From the NCBI RefSeq assembly GCF_964030655.1, contig NZ_OZ034915.1, positions 434,001 through 498,000 of the forward strand: a stretch of DNA of 64,000 nucleotides. The letters run 5' to 3'. The position numbers and the translations under genes are program-made. The DNA comes from Spiroplasma endosymbiont of Poecilobothrus nobilitatus. GTDB lineage: Bacteria > Bacillota_I > Bacilli_A > Mycoplasmatales > Mycoplasmataceae. Below, piece after piece: positions 11,402 through 21,753 of the stretch; position 1 is the first letter of the stretch, and each line of letters starts with the position of its first letter. The notes below the pieces were generated by a model, which did no database searches, had not been told where the DNA came from, and saw only the letters and a list, made by a program, of their open reading frames with translations.

Positions 11402-13339
11402 TTAATTAATGATTGCTTGAAAATCATCTTCTAAAGTAAATTTAACATTTTCATCAATTCAATCTTTTCGTTTTTTAGCATCATCTCCCATTAAGGTGAC
11501 AATCCGTCTTTCAGCCATAACGGCATCATCAATTGTTACTAAAATTAGCTGACGAGTTTGGGGATCCATTGTTGTTTCTCATAATTGTTCTGCATTCATT
11601 TCCCCTAGCCCTTTATAACGCTGTAATTCAAATTTACCATGAAATTGACTTAATTTATTTTTTAATTCTGTTTCATCTCATGCGTATTCAATATGTTTAT
11701 TTTTGGTGCTAGTAATTTTAAATAAAGGTGGTAAAGCAAGATAAACCCGATGATTTTCAATTAATGGTCGCATATAACGATAAAAAAATGTTAACAATAA
11801 AGTTTGAATATGTGCACCATCCGTATCCGCATCAGTCATAATAATTACTTTGCCATAATTGGCATCATTAATATCAAAGCCATTTCCGACTCCGGCCCCA
11901 ATGGCATTAATCATTACATTAATTTCTTCATTATTCATTAAATCTTGAAATTTTGCTTTTTCAGCATTAATCACTTTCCCACGTAATGGTAAAATTGCTT
12001 GAAAACGACGATCACGCCCTAATTTGGCACTTCCCCCCGCAGAATCTCCTTCAACTAAAAAAATCTCATTATTAAATTTATTTTGGTTTTGAGCTGGTGT
12101 TAATTTTCCGGTTAATAAGCGATCACTATTACCACGTTTTTTACTATTACGAGCTGATTCGCGTGCTTTCCGAGCTTCTTCACGAACATTACGAGCTAAT
12201 AATGCTTTTTCAATAATAGTATAAGCATTTGCCTTATTTTCTGTTAATCAAAATCCAAATTGCTTTGCTACAATTGTTTCAACTGCAAGCCTCGCTTCAT
12301 AAGTCCCTAATTTCCCTTTGGTTTGACCTTCATACTGAATTAAATTTTCGGGAATTTTTACTGAAACAATGGCCGTTAATCCTTCACGTGTATCAACGGA
12401 ATCAAGATTCTTATCTTTTTCTTTTAATAAGCCTTCTTTGCGAGCATAATCATTAATTACTTTTGTTAATCCTGTTCGGAATCCGGCAACATGACTACCA
12501 CCTTCACTTGTTTTAACATTATTGGCAAAACTAAGTAAATTTTCATTAAATTCAGTTGAATATTGTAACGCTATTTCAACTTCAATTTTTTTTTCTATCC
12601 TTTTTAACATAATAATTGGAGTAATACTTTTTTTACCTTCATTCATATAAGTAATAAATTCTTCCAAACCATTATTAAATAAATATGATACTTTTTTATC
12701 AGTGCGTTGGTCAGTTAATGTTAACTTAACCCCACTATTTAAAAATGCTGATTCACGAATTCGTTCTGAAATTGTTGAAAAAGAAAAATCAATTACTTTA
12801 AAAATCTTATGATCAGGTAAAAAAGTAACTGTTGTTCCCGTTGTTGTTGTTGTACCAATTTTTGTTAACGGCCCTTTAACTTGTCCACCATTCGCAAATT
12901 TAATACTTCAAACTTTGTGGTCACGATAAATTGTGACATCAAAAGCTGCCGATAAAGCATTAACAACTGAAGAACCAACACCATGTAATCCTCCTGATGT
13001 TTTATAGCCATCACCGCCAAATTTTCCCCCAGCATGTAAAACTGAAAAAATTACTTCTGGCGTTGATTTTCCAGATGAATGAATTCCAGTTGGAACACCA
13101 CGGCCATTATCTGCCACCGTAATCGCATTATTTTTATAAATAATAATATCAATTTCATTACAATAACCAGCTAATGCCTCATCAATTGAATTATCAATAA
13201 TTTCTCAAACTAAATGATGTAATCCACGAACATCAGTTGAACCAATATACATTCCTGGACGTTTTCGAACCGCATCTAGTCCTTCTAAAATCTGAATTGA
13301 TGATTCATCATACTTTAATGTTTTATCTTCAATACTCAT
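11402..13339 (-). CDS. parE: DNA topoisomerase IV subunit B
   Basis: 645-residue ATPase subunit partnering ParC. The GHKL ATP-binding fold is visible: [14 protein letters not shown] (Mg/ATP Asn), [12 protein letters not shown], and [15 protein letters not shown] as the ATP lid. The transducer domain follows, then the Toprim domain with EGDSAGG near residue 432 and DADTDGAH near 503, and [10 protein letters not shown] near the end. Start ATG 13339 lies after AAAGGAATG. Length is normal for mollicute ParE, and adjacency to parC distinguishes it from GyrB. First gene of a three-gene operon. Confidence 0.94.
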
Positions 13340-13463
13340 ATTCTCTATCATTCCTTTTAAATATAATTTTCACTATTAATATTTTATATTATAATGCTTT
13401 TATTTACAATTATTTACTAAATTATTTCTAATTGCTATATAATAGTAAAAGAGAGGTGAAGGA
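13340..13463. promoter_or_regulatory. divergent promoter region parE / plsY
   Basis: The 124-base gap between two divergent starts contains TATAAT-like boxes facing both ways: one on the plus strand around 13436-13441 for plsY, and one on the minus strand around 13387-13392 for parE. Ribosome-binding sites are GAGAGGTGAAGG for plsY and AAAGGAATG for parE. Confidence 0.5.
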
Positions 13464-14255
13464 ATGACATTATATGGATATTTAGAGACAGCTATTACGG
13501 CAATAATTGGTTACTTAATTGGTTCTTTTAGTTGATCAATCTTTATTAGTAAAAAAATTTATAAAATTGATGTGCGTGATTATCATTCTAAAAATGCCGG
13601 AGCAACAAATACTAGTCGTGTTTTAGGAAAAAAATGAGGTTTTGCCATTATGTTTTTAGATATGCTAAAAGTTACTATTACAATGTTTATTGCCTTTGGT
13701 ATTAGTTGTATTAATATTAATGGAGTTAATTTTGGCTCAACTAGTTATTATATTCCAGCTTTTTTTGTTTTAATTGGTAATTCTTATCCAATTTATTATA
13801 AATTTAAAGGTGGTAAAACAGTTTCATCTTTTTTAGGGTTATTATGAATGACTAACCAATATTATTTTTTAATTGCTACAGTTGTTTGATGAAGCACAAT
13901 TTTTATTTGAAAACGAGTTTCTGTTTCTTCAATTTTAGCAGCATTCTTTACAGGAGCATTATGTTGAATTCCGCAATTAAGTGGCATTGATGTTATTAAC
14001 TTTAATGGTGATTTACTTCAAAATTCTCATCTTGCTTGAGTGAATTACTTACATTATGTTAATTATGATAATTACTATGATAGTTTAGCTTTAATTAATA
14101 TTATTATCACTTTAAGTGCTATTTTATTAATCTTAAAGCATCATCAAAATATTGTTCGCTTATTAAAAGGAACCGAAAAACATTATGATTTTAAAGGGAA
14201 ATCTGATTTAGAAAATGGTAATCTTCCAAAACATAATAAAATCAAAAAACATTAA
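13464..14255 (+). CDS. plsY: acyl phosphate:glycerol-3-phosphate acyltransferase
   Basis: 263-residue membrane enzyme putting the first acyl chain on glycerol 3-phosphate from acyl phosphate. Family motifs: an N-terminal helix ending GYLIGSFSWS, NAGATNTSRVLGKKWG (substrate loop), and GNSYPIYYKFKGGKTVSSFLG (catalytic loop, with Asn where His is more usual). Five to six hydrophobic segments. The charged C-terminal tail (KSDLENGNLPKHNKIKKH) makes it longer than the usual 200 or so residues. ATG 13464 has a strong ribosome-binding site, and several TGA codons fall at Trp positions. Confidence 0.9.
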
Positions 14256-14369
14256 TGAATTATTATCGGTATTATTCATTATTCTTAGGTTTTTAATAAA
14301 ATTAAGTAATTAGAAACAAATTAGGTTTCGCTTATAACTAAATGATAACAAAATTTATAAAAAATTGTT

Positions 14370-14473
14370 TTAATTTTGTAGAAAAATCTTGATGAAATAA
14401 AAAAAATAATCAATATGATAACTTTAAAAGAAAATTATATAAACTTTTAATATTGTTATTTAACTTTTTTATA
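14370..14473 (-). mobile_element. IS1595-B right-end remnant
   Basis: About 104 bp matching the right terminal region of IS1595-B in reverse (TTTAATTTTGTAGAAAAATC then GATGAAATAAAAAAAAT). It is cut at 14474 by IS3-A sequence. The transposase gene is missing. Confidence 0.8.
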
Positions 14474-14488
14474 TGGAATGGCAAGGGT

Positions 14489-15710
14489 TGGAATGGCAAC
14501 ACTTTTTAGGACACTTTTTATATAGACATTTGTTTTCTAAAAGTAACTGGAGATAAATAATTTAAACTGCCATGAATTCGAATATTGTTATATCAATGCA
14601 CAAAATAAAAAAGTTCGTATTTTAATTGTGTTAAATTTTTAAATTTTTTACCCTTAATAAATTCAGTTTTAAAAGTTTTGTAAGTTGTTTCAGCCACAGC
14701 ATTATCATAAGGGCAGCCTTTATTGCTTAATGATCTTTTAATATTAAAAGTTATTAAAATTTCATCAATGATTTTATTTTTAAACTCATTACCACGATCA
14801 GTATGAAATAGAGTTATTTGATTTAATGGTCGTGTTATTTTATGAAAAGCTTGTTGGACCATTTCGGCTGTTTTATTCGGCCCAGCACTATAACCAATTA
14901 TTTCACGATTAAACAAGTCAATTAATAAACAAATATAATGTCATTTAGCGCCAACTTGAACATATGTTAAATCACTAACAATAACTTCATTAGGTTTTTT
15001 GTTGTTAAATTGACGATTTAAAATATTATTAATTTGGTCATTATTGACTGTTGTTTTATGATTATGATATTTTAATTTGGTGTATTTAGAAACCAAATTA
15101 TTTTTGATCATAAAGAATCTGATTTTTCGCCGCGATAAGATGATATCTTTTCTGTTTAAAATAACTTTAATTTTGCGAGCCCCATAAATTTTGCGACTTT
15201 TATTAAAGGCACTGATAATTTCTTGTTCATAATTATTAACTTGCTTGTTAATACATTTATTAGTTTGATAATAATACGTTGATTTTGATAAACCCAAAAT
15301 CTTACATATTTTTCTTGCTGAATATTTTGTTTTGTTGTTATTAATTATTGTTATTTTTTGGCCATTATCAGTGCGGCTTGCTTTAAAATGTCATTTTCCA
15401 TTTTCAAGTCTTTAAGTTCTTTTCGTAAAGTTATTATTTAATTTTCTTCTAGTGTGCGATTGTCTTTTGCTTTAAATGAACCAGAATTATTATAATTTTT
15501 AACTCAACTATAAATAGTTGGTTTTGGTAAATTATATTCTTGCCCTAGATTAATAACACTTTTACCATTTTTATATAGCATGACAATTTGTTTTTTAAAT
15601 TCTTCAGAGTATGAAGTTTTATTTCCCATTTTTATATTCCTTCTTTCTTAATAATTTTATCTAATTTTGAAGTCTATATAATTATGGTCCTAATAATTGG
15701 AGCCTATCCA
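14489..15710 (-). mobile_element. IS3-A copy 1 (complete, orfA broken)
   Basis: 1222-bp IS3-family element with imperfect inverted ends: TGGAATGGCAACACTTTTTA at one end and TGGATAGGCTCCAATTATTA (complement) at the other. orfB (15297-14518) is open with TGA as Trp. orfA (15629-15351) has a TAA in the LEEN-EIITL stretch. It is inserted into a divergent IS3 copy whose 3' part follows at 15711. A fifteen-base extra end fragment (TGGAATGGCAAGGGT) precedes it at 14474. No target duplication. Confidence 0.9.
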
Positions 15711-16642
15711 AGAAAACAAACAATTACGAATGGAAAATTGCATTTTAAAGCAAACAGCATTGATAATCGGGAAAAAATAACAATAATTAATAACAACAAA
15801 AATAAATATTTAGTTAGGAAAATATGTAAGATTTTGGGTTTATCAAAATCAACGTATTATTATCAAACTAATAAATGTATTAAGTTTGATGTTAATAATT
15901 ATGAACAAGAAGTTATCAGTGCCTTTAATAAAAGTCGCAAGATTTATGATGCTCGCAAAATTAAAGTTATTTTAAACAGAAAAGATATCATCTTATCGCG
16001 GCGAAAAATCAGATTCTTTATGATCAAAAATAATTTGGTTTATAAATACACCAAATTAAAATATCATAATCATAAAACAACAGTCAATAATGACGAAATT
16101 AATAATATTTTAAATCGTCAATTTAACAACAAAAAACCTAATGAAGTTATTGTTAGTGATTTAACATATGTTAAAGTTGGCACTAAATGACATTATATTT
16201 GTTTATTAATTGACTTGTTTAATCGCGAAGTAATTGGCTATATTGATGGGTCAAATAAAACTGCTGAATTAGTTCAACAAGCTTTTCACAAGATAACACG
16301 ACCATTAAATAAAATAACTTTATTTCATACTGATCGTGGTAATGAGTTTAAAAATAAAATTATTGATGAAATTTTAATAACCTTTAAAATTCAAAGATCA
16401 TTAAGCGCCAAAGGATGCCCATATGATAATGCTGTTGCTGAAGCAACTTACAAAACCTTTAAAACTGAATTTATTAACGATAAAAAATTTGCAAACTTAA
16501 CACAATTAAAATGCGAGCTATTTGATTTTGTTAATTGATATAACAATATTCGAATTCATGGCAGTTTAAATTATTTAACTCCCGTTGAATTTAGAAAATA
16601 CCAGTCTACATAAAAAGTGTCCTAAAAAGGGTTGCCAATCCA
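15711..16642 (+). pseudogene. divergent IS3-family element, 3' two thirds
   Basis: The end of orfA and the complete orfB of a related but distinct IS3 element. orfB shows ILGLSKSTYYYQ, SDLTYVKVGTKWHYICLL, HTDRGNEFKNK and GCPYDNAVAEATYKTFK, the DDE core, and ends NYLTPVEFRKYQST. It differs from IS3-A at many residues (for example KFDVNNYEQEV and IQRSLSAKG). The right end, complement TGGATTGGCAACCC, is at 16642. The left end and most of orfA were lost where IS3-A copy 1 sits, so it has no frameshift partner. Confidence 0.8.
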
Positions 16643-16697
16643 CTTTTAGAAAACAAATGTCTATATAAAAAGTGTCCTAAAAAGTGTTGCCATTCCA
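16643..16697 (+). mobile_element. detached IS3-A right end
   Basis: 55 bp identical in type to the last orfB codons and right terminal repeat of IS3-A (CTTTTAGAAAACAAATGTC to GTGTTGCCATTCCA), directly abutting the right end of the divergent copy. It shows that an earlier IS3-A copy was interrupted or deleted here. Confidence 0.8.
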
Positions 16698-17032
16698 CTC
16701 CGTATTATCTTGAATTAGTATCTAATCCACTAGAATTAGAAACAGGTTATTGAGTATTTGAAAATTGTAAAGTTGGATTAAATTCATTATATTTTAATTT
16801 TAATGGTGGTGGCCCTGTTCCTCCATAACCAATTAATTACTGAGTGGAAGTTTATGCAAATGATAGACCATTTATTATTGTTGATAATAAATATTATTTC
16901 GTTGTATGACGAGGTAATGAAAATAATGATTGACGCATTGTTAAATTTAAACATTTTGAACAAAAAGAAAAAGTTTTAGATAAGTATGATAAATATGAAA
17001 TTAAAACATCACAAAACGAATCTGTAATATAG
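16698..17032 (+). pseudogene. fragment of an unrecognised gene
   Basis: An open stretch without a start beginning YYLELVSNPLELETGYWVF, with a TAA in the middle after GGGPVPP, continuing YWVEVYANDRPFIIVDNKYY and ending TSQNESVI before TAG. It lacks its 5' part because of the IS pile-up. The family is not recognised. Confidence 0.4.
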
Positions 17033-18176
17033 TTGATGTACATGGAGAATTAAAATATCTTATAAGAATTTATAGAAGATGAAATTATGAAGATTGTGGT
17101 CGTATAAAGAAAATAAGGGTTTTTATTTTTAAATGTTATTTAGTTCAATAAATTAAAAAGGTATTTTTTTTCTTATTTGTCTAAAACCCTTATTTTCTTT
17201 ATACGACCATAATTGTTGAGAATCTAAATCATTTTTAGATGAGGAATTAGGAATAAAGAAATATCAAAAACTTACCTTAGATTTAGAACTAAAAATATTA
17301 GAATTAGCATAAGGAAAAAGGCAAAAAGATATTATTGATTGTTTTCCTTGATTAAATTTATCAAAAATGACTATTTCACGAACAATTAGAAAATATGATA
17401 TTGAGTATTTTAGCAGCCATTTATTTAATAAATTTGAAAAGATTAATTTAGAAGAAAATTCATGTCTTTATATTTTTATGGATGAAGGATTTATAACATT
17501 AAAAGAAGAAAAACAAATTAAAAAATTTAGATGTTGTATTACAACATTTAATACTGGTTTTAATTTAAAAGAATGTAAATATAACAGAAAAACATTAGCA
17601 AATAAAAGAGGTTTTGTTATATTAAAAGAACAAAAAACAGGAGAAATTAATACCGAAGATTATGTTCAAAGAATATTAATGGAATTAGAAAAATATTATA
17701 TTTTACCAAAAAAAATTAAAATTGTTGTTGGCGGAAATGGTGATGGTTGAATTATGTAAACAGCGTCTTATTTATAAGCAAAATATGTTTTAGATTGATT
17801 TCATTTTTCTAAAGAATTAAAAAGAGCCTTTTTAAAAGGAAGAAAAACCGAAGCAAAAATAAATATTTATAATGAATGTTATAACTTATTTATTAATGGT
17901 AAGTACGATAAATTATTAAAAATTGCTAATTCTTATCATAAAACTGAATTAATTAGATATATTAAAAATCATAGTAAAGGCATTAAAAATCAAAAATTAC
18001 AGTATAATATTGGAGTTTCAGCTGAAAGTGATATATCTTGATTTAACAAATAAACTTTGGGTTATGGGGCAAAAGCATATTCATATAAAACATATAAAAA
18101 CTTACTATATTTAAAATTAGCTAAATTAAATAATATAAATGTAATAGAAACAATTAGAGAATTTATGAGTAGTTAA
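17033..18176 (+). pseudogene. ISLre2/UPF0236-like transposase, degraded
   Basis: Scattered frames of one protein: GELKYLIRIYRRWNYEDC before a small inserted palindrome, then CWESKSFLDEELGIKKYQ, a TAA after ILELA, and a long central piece with LYIFMDEGFITLKEEKQ, KKIKIVVGGNGDGWI, YVLDWFHFSKELKRAF and a C-terminal GYGAKAYSYKTYKNLLYLKL. The acidic-residue/GDGW pattern and the downstream LDWFHF/KGRK pattern resemble ISLre2 (UPF0236) transposases. At least three TAA codons and a 113-bp insertion abolish function. No obvious terminal repeats were found. Confidence 0.6.
17097..17209. repeat. 113-bp miniature inverted-repeat element
   Basis: Perfect 27-base inverted arms (TGGTCGTATAAAGAAAATAA onward, and its complement ending CTTTATACGACCA at 17209) enclose 59 bases of A/T-rich non-coding DNA. 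It splits a transposase reading frame between WNYEDC and WESKSFLD, so it looks like an insertion, not a terminator. No clear target duplication. Confidence 0.6.
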
Positions 18177-18299
18177 AAAATTATATATACAGAAATTAGA
18201 AAAAATCTAGTGTACAAATCATTAATTGAATGATTATTTTTTAATGTTGTTAAATTTTAATTATTTGTTTAAAAAAATTATTTTTATGTTAATATAGAC

Positions 18300-18801
18300 T
18301 TAACAAATAAAAAAGATATTCCGTTTCTTTTTATGAATATTGTAAATCCGTAATTCAGTTATTCACCCTCATTTGTTAAAATATTTCATACCATGATTAA
18401 CTCATTTATAATATCCTGCTCTTGAAACATTTAAAATTTTACATAAATATTTAATCTTGTATTTTTTCTTCAAGGACCAAACCGTCTGAAATTTCTTCTT
18501 TTTCGATTTGGTTAAGAACTTTTTTACATCTTCAACAATTTTAATGCATTGAATTAATTCTTCTTTTGTCATTGCATTAAAATCAATATTTTTTGGTCGA
18601 CCTGATCTACGAATTCCTTTAGATTTTTTCCCTATTTCCTGGTTCTAAAGCAGAATCTCCTTTAATCGCAAGTTCTCTTTTTCATCTAATTAATGTTGGA
18701 TATGCAATGTTAAATTTTTTAAAAGTTTTTGACCACCCATATTCTCGATAATATTTTATAATATTTAATTTTTCTTCTTTTGTAAATCATTTTCCGCCCA
18801 T
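18300..18801 (-). pseudogene. IS3-family transposase (second type), orfA and start of orfB
   Basis: orfA starts at ATG 18801 (MGGKWFTKEEKLNIIKYYRE), with a helix-turn-helix ending PTLIRWKRELAIKGDSALEPG. Two one-base frameshifts follow, then EEISDGLVLEEKIQD at the orfA end. orfB starts in the overlapping frame (KYLCKILNVSRAGYYKWVNHG) and stops after about 50 codons. It resembles the orfAB pair of IS3 elements associated with spiroplasma viruses. Upstream, 18830-18890 has a TGACACA-type end. Only the 5' half is present. Confidence 0.7.
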
Positions 18802-19027
18802 AATAAAAACACCTTTCAATAAAATTATGACACAATCCTATTTTTTATGTGTCTATTTTATTTTGGGTGTTCAAAAGTTCTATTTTTTATATTTTTTGAG
18901 ATATTTTATTAATTTTAAAGGCCATTTAGGTATTTAATTGTAGAAACCACATACATTTTGTAATTTTGTGGTATTTACATTTTTACAAAATAAATTTTAT
19001 TAATATTTTAAATAAGGAGTTGAAATT

Positions 19028-19138
19028 ATGCAAACAAAACATTATTTTATTTTGCGGTCGTTATTGAAAAAGTATGGTAAAGATATTGTTATTAATACTG
19101 TCAATAAGATTGCAAAAGATATTGAGATTAAAAAGTAA
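19028..19138 (+). CDS. 36-residue plectrovirus protein
   Basis: ATG after AAGGAGTTGAAATT. The peptide starts MQTKHYFILRSLLKKYGKDI and ends KIAKDIEIKK; it is basic, with no membrane segment. First gene of the phage cluster, before the GC-rich hairpin. Function unknown; small DNA-binding or regulatory roles are possible. Intact. Confidence 0.6.
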   Translation: MQTKHYFILRSLLKKYGKDIVINTVNKIAKDIEIKK

Positions 19139-19141
19139 AAA

Positions 19142-19230
19142 AATAAATTATTCCGCGTAATTTATTAGCGGATAATTTATTCAATAATGTTTTTAAGTGG
19201 AGCGAAGCGACAACGAGCGGAGCGAGTTTG
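19142..19230. other. GC-rich hairpin and GAGCG repeats in prophage
   Basis: An imperfect stem (AATAAATTATTCCGC, 19142-19156, with GCGGATAATTTATT, 19168-19181) is followed by GTGGAGCGAAGCGAC and AACGAGCGGAGCGAG, much richer in G+C than the rest. It lies in an intergenic gap of a single-stranded DNA phage, where origins and packaging signals occur. No database comparison possible. Confidence 0.45.
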
Positions 19231-19265
19231 CAAATTTCAATTTTTTAATTTATGAAAGGAGTTAT

Positions 19266-19418
19266 ATCACGCCAGTATGATTAACATGAATATTTAGTAT
19301 TTTGATTTTGTTAGGTATTTTTGCGTGAATTGGTTTATCAATTTATCAAAAAGTTAGACAAATTCAAGGTAAGAAAAAAGAAAAAAAAGAACTTGAAAAA
19401 AAGGAGGATAGAAAATAA
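19266..19418 (+). CDS. small plectrovirus membrane protein, start codon ATC
   Basis: About 50 residues: TPVWLTWIFSILILLGIF as a single membrane helix, then a strongly charged tail rich in Lys and Glu (GKKKEKKELEKKEDRK). A good AGGAG lies 4 bases before an ATC codon, where ATG would be expected. Either ATC serves as a weak start or the original ATG was lost by a G-to-C change. The stop overlaps the coat-gene start (TAATG). Confidence 0.5.
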
Positions 19419-19641
19419 TGAATTTTTTAGCAGATGCAGTTACTTTTGGGACTGGAATGGATTCCATTTGAACTGGTTTAGGTAATGCAATGAGTAAAGT
19501 GAAAGACGCTGCGCTGTATATGGTATTTTGCCGCAATTAATGACCTTTTTAGGTGATGCATGAATTATTTTAATTCCATTTGGATTATTTATTATAATTA
19601 AGATATTAAACTTCTTCCGTCATATGGTTAAATGATTTTAA
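19418..19641 (+). pseudogene. major coat protein of the plectrovirus, frameshifted
   Basis: Starts MNFLADAVTFGTGMDSIW, typical of a leader, then NAMSKVKDAA. The frame then shifts by one base near 19512; the rest (VYGILPQLMTFLGDAW, a hydrophobic helix, and the basic end FFRHMVKWF) is in the next frame. The layout of leader, amphipathic part, membrane helix and basic end matches inovirus major coat proteins of SpV1 type. As written, translation stops after CRN, so virions could not form. Confidence 0.75.
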
Positions 19642-19684
19642 TAGAATATAATACTATATTCTAAGTTATTTTAAACAAAATTAA

Positions 19685-19765
19685 GGCACACTAGTTTATT
19701 CATTTTTTATTAATTTATTTTATATAACTATTACTTTAAAACTTAATAGTATTTTTCAGTGTGCC
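19685..19765. repeat. inverted repeat GGCACACT / AGTGTGCC
   Basis: Eight-base perfect arms at 19685-19692 and 19758-19765, with an inner CTATTA / TAATAG pair. It ends the coat-gene unit and precedes the iteron block. A related TTTTTAGTGTGTCAATTTT lies at about 26478-26500, near the other end of the prophage. Terminator or origin element. Confidence 0.45.
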
Positions 19766-19788
19766 AATTTTTATTATTTTATATATTT

Positions 19789-19917
19789 AACATTGTTAAT
19801 AACATTGTTTATTAAACATTAAATAAACAATATATTAGCATTATGTATAACATTGTTAATAATCAATGTTTTTATCAATAAATAAGCAATAAGATTAAAT
19901 ATAACATTGTTTATTAA
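19789..19917 (+). repeat. iteron-like AACATTGTTWATTA repeats
   Basis: AACATTGTT followed by AATAA or TATTA occurs four times in direct orientation (19789, 19801, 19849, 19903). Partial complements (AAATAAACAAT, TCAATGTTTTT) lie between them. The block is directly upstream of the second phage operon (start 19946), so it may be a replication origin or an operator/promoter. Confidence 0.55.
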
Positions 19918-19945
19918 AAAAATATTTAGTTAGGAGTTGATAAAA

Positions 19946-20383
19946 TTGAGTAATTTTGTTAAGAAAAATCAGAATATAGCAAATTATTTTATTTCTAAGG
20001 AACTTATTCCTTTTGAAACAGATAAAGCAAGTTTTATAAATTTACCTAATCATAATTGCCATATTGGTTTTTGGTTGAGTAATAAGTTTATTTATCCTAG
20101 TCAAAAACACTCTGAACAAGTAGCAATCGGTTTGATTTATGATAATTCTTATCGTATTGTAAAATATGATGAAAATTTAAAACAACACGATTGAAAATTT
20201 TTAACTGGAACAGAAATAATTGATTTATATAATCAATATAAACAAAACTATTTTACGCGTATGCATAAAGCACTATTTCAAAATGAACCTAAAAAAGTAA
20301 AAACAAATAACAATAATAATTTAACAAATTGAAGTGATGAAAAAGTACAACAATTAATTAATGATTTAGAAAGTTTAAATTAA
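19946..20383 (+). CDS. plectrovirus protein, 145 aa
   Basis: Likely TTG start at 19946 placed by TTAGGAG nine bases upstream; a second TTG at 19937 is too close to the site. Begins [20 protein letters not shown] and ends [18 protein letters not shown]. Soluble, with aromatic-rich strands ([14 protein letters not shown]) and a polyAsn linker before an acidic tail. That architecture resembles single-stranded-DNA-binding proteins of phages (beta core, acidic C-terminal tail), but this is inference. Intact, and overlaps closely with the next gene. Confidence 0.6.
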
Positions 20384-20533
20384 ATGAGTTTATATAATTA
20401 TTGAGTTCAATTTGTAAGTTATATTATTGGTTCAAATGCTCCTGAATTTTTATATATATTATCTTTTGTATTATTTATCGTTTTATTTTTTGGAATGTTT
20501 TTTAAACTTATTCAGAAAATGTGAAGTTTTTAA
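20384..20533 (+). CDS. 49-aa plectrovirus membrane protein
   Basis: Starts MSLYNYWVQFVSYIIGSNAP one base after the previous stop; one long hydrophobic helix (FLYILSFVLFIVLFFGMFF) and a basic end KLIQKMWSF. Possible minor coat protein. Intact. Confidence 0.6.
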
Positions 20534-20535
20534 AG

Positions 20536-20739
20536 ATGCAAAATGATTGAGAAAAATTAAAAGAGTTTTTTATTCATGTCTTTTTGTTTATAGATAAAAC
20601 GAATGTTAAAACTATTACAACTTTAAATTTAACACAAAATGAATATTTAACTTTAATGATTGGTGTTTGAATTGTAATTTTGTTTTTAACTTGGTTCTTA
20701 TTGTGAATGATTTTTAAAATAGTTGGGTATTTTAAGTAA
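20536..20739 (+). CDS. 67-aa plectrovirus membrane protein
   Basis: Starts MQNDWEKLKEFFIHVFLFID, with a C-terminal hydrophobic segment (LMIGVWIVILFLTWFLLWM) and the end FKIVGYFK. The TAATG overlap couples it to the Zot gene. Possible minor coat protein. Intact. Confidence 0.6.
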
Positions 20740-21753
20740 TGAAAAAGTTTGTATTTTTTCTAATAAATTTTTGTTATATTAGTGGTTCAATGGTTTTGTT
20801 TAGTTTAATTGATTTATTACTTTGAATAATTTCATTAAATTATACTGGTTTAGTATTTTGACTTTTATTTGCTTTGCAGTGTGTTTATTTTGTTTGGTGA
20901 ATTTGAAAAAATGTTTTTTATCAGTTAAATGTTTTTCGTTTAGTTTACTTTATTTGAGATAATCCGTTATCAGTAATTATTGGTAAATTAGGAACTGGTA
21001 AAACATTACTTTTAACTTTTTTATCACAAGTTATGAAACTTTTAACAAAGAAAATTTATAGTAATTATCCAATTGAAGATGATGCAATAAAAATTTTAAC
21101 TTTTAATAATTTATATTTTACTGATAGAACTAAATTAGTACCACCTGACGATAGTTTAATTTTGTTTGATGAAAGTTTTTTATATATTGATGGAACTAGT
21201 CCACACGAAGTTAAAAAAGTTCATGGTGGTAAAAGTGTGTGGATTGTTTTAGCAAGACATTTTAAAAATAGAGCGATTTTTACCGTACAGAGCGTGAGGG
21301 TATGATGTGAAATAATATTCGTCATTTAGCAAGCGGTATTATTATTACAATTTCATCGAAAAACCCGTTAAGTCAAAATTAGGTAATATTTTTAATCGTA
21401 GTTTTGTTATGCGAATTGGTATTTTCCAAGATATTACAGATTATGAAATTTGAAAAACAAAATCAGTAGAACGAACAGCAGAAGGTAAACGAGCAAAACA
21501 TAAATCGGATGTTGGTTTAGGAATTCGGTTTTTTAAGATAATTATTCCGCTTTAATTTGCTAATAAATACGATAGTCATTGATTAAGTTTTGTTCGTGAT
21601 TTGAAAAACGATGAGGTTGTTAATAAAAAAGAATACTTTTGAAAAGATATATCAAAATTAAACAATAAACAACGCTTAGAATTGTTTGATATTGATATTT
21701 TGAAAGAAAATTTAAAAGCAAAAAAAGGGAAAGGAAAGATAAAAAATGAGTAA
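20739..21753 (+). pseudogene. Zot-type phage assembly ATPase, two frameshifts and a stop
   Basis: Two membrane helices in the first 70 residues, then PLSVIIGKLGTGKTLLLTFL with Walker A GKLGTGKT and LVPPDDSLILFDESF as Walker B: the zonular-occludens-toxin/pI family that extrudes filamentous phage. The frame breaks near 21295, where the sequence continues as EREGMMWNNIRHLASG, and again near 21365. A TAA replaces a codon after FFKIIIPL. The final frame ends KAKKGKGKIKNE. Assembly function is lost. It overlaps the next gene by 8 bases. Confidence 0.85.
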
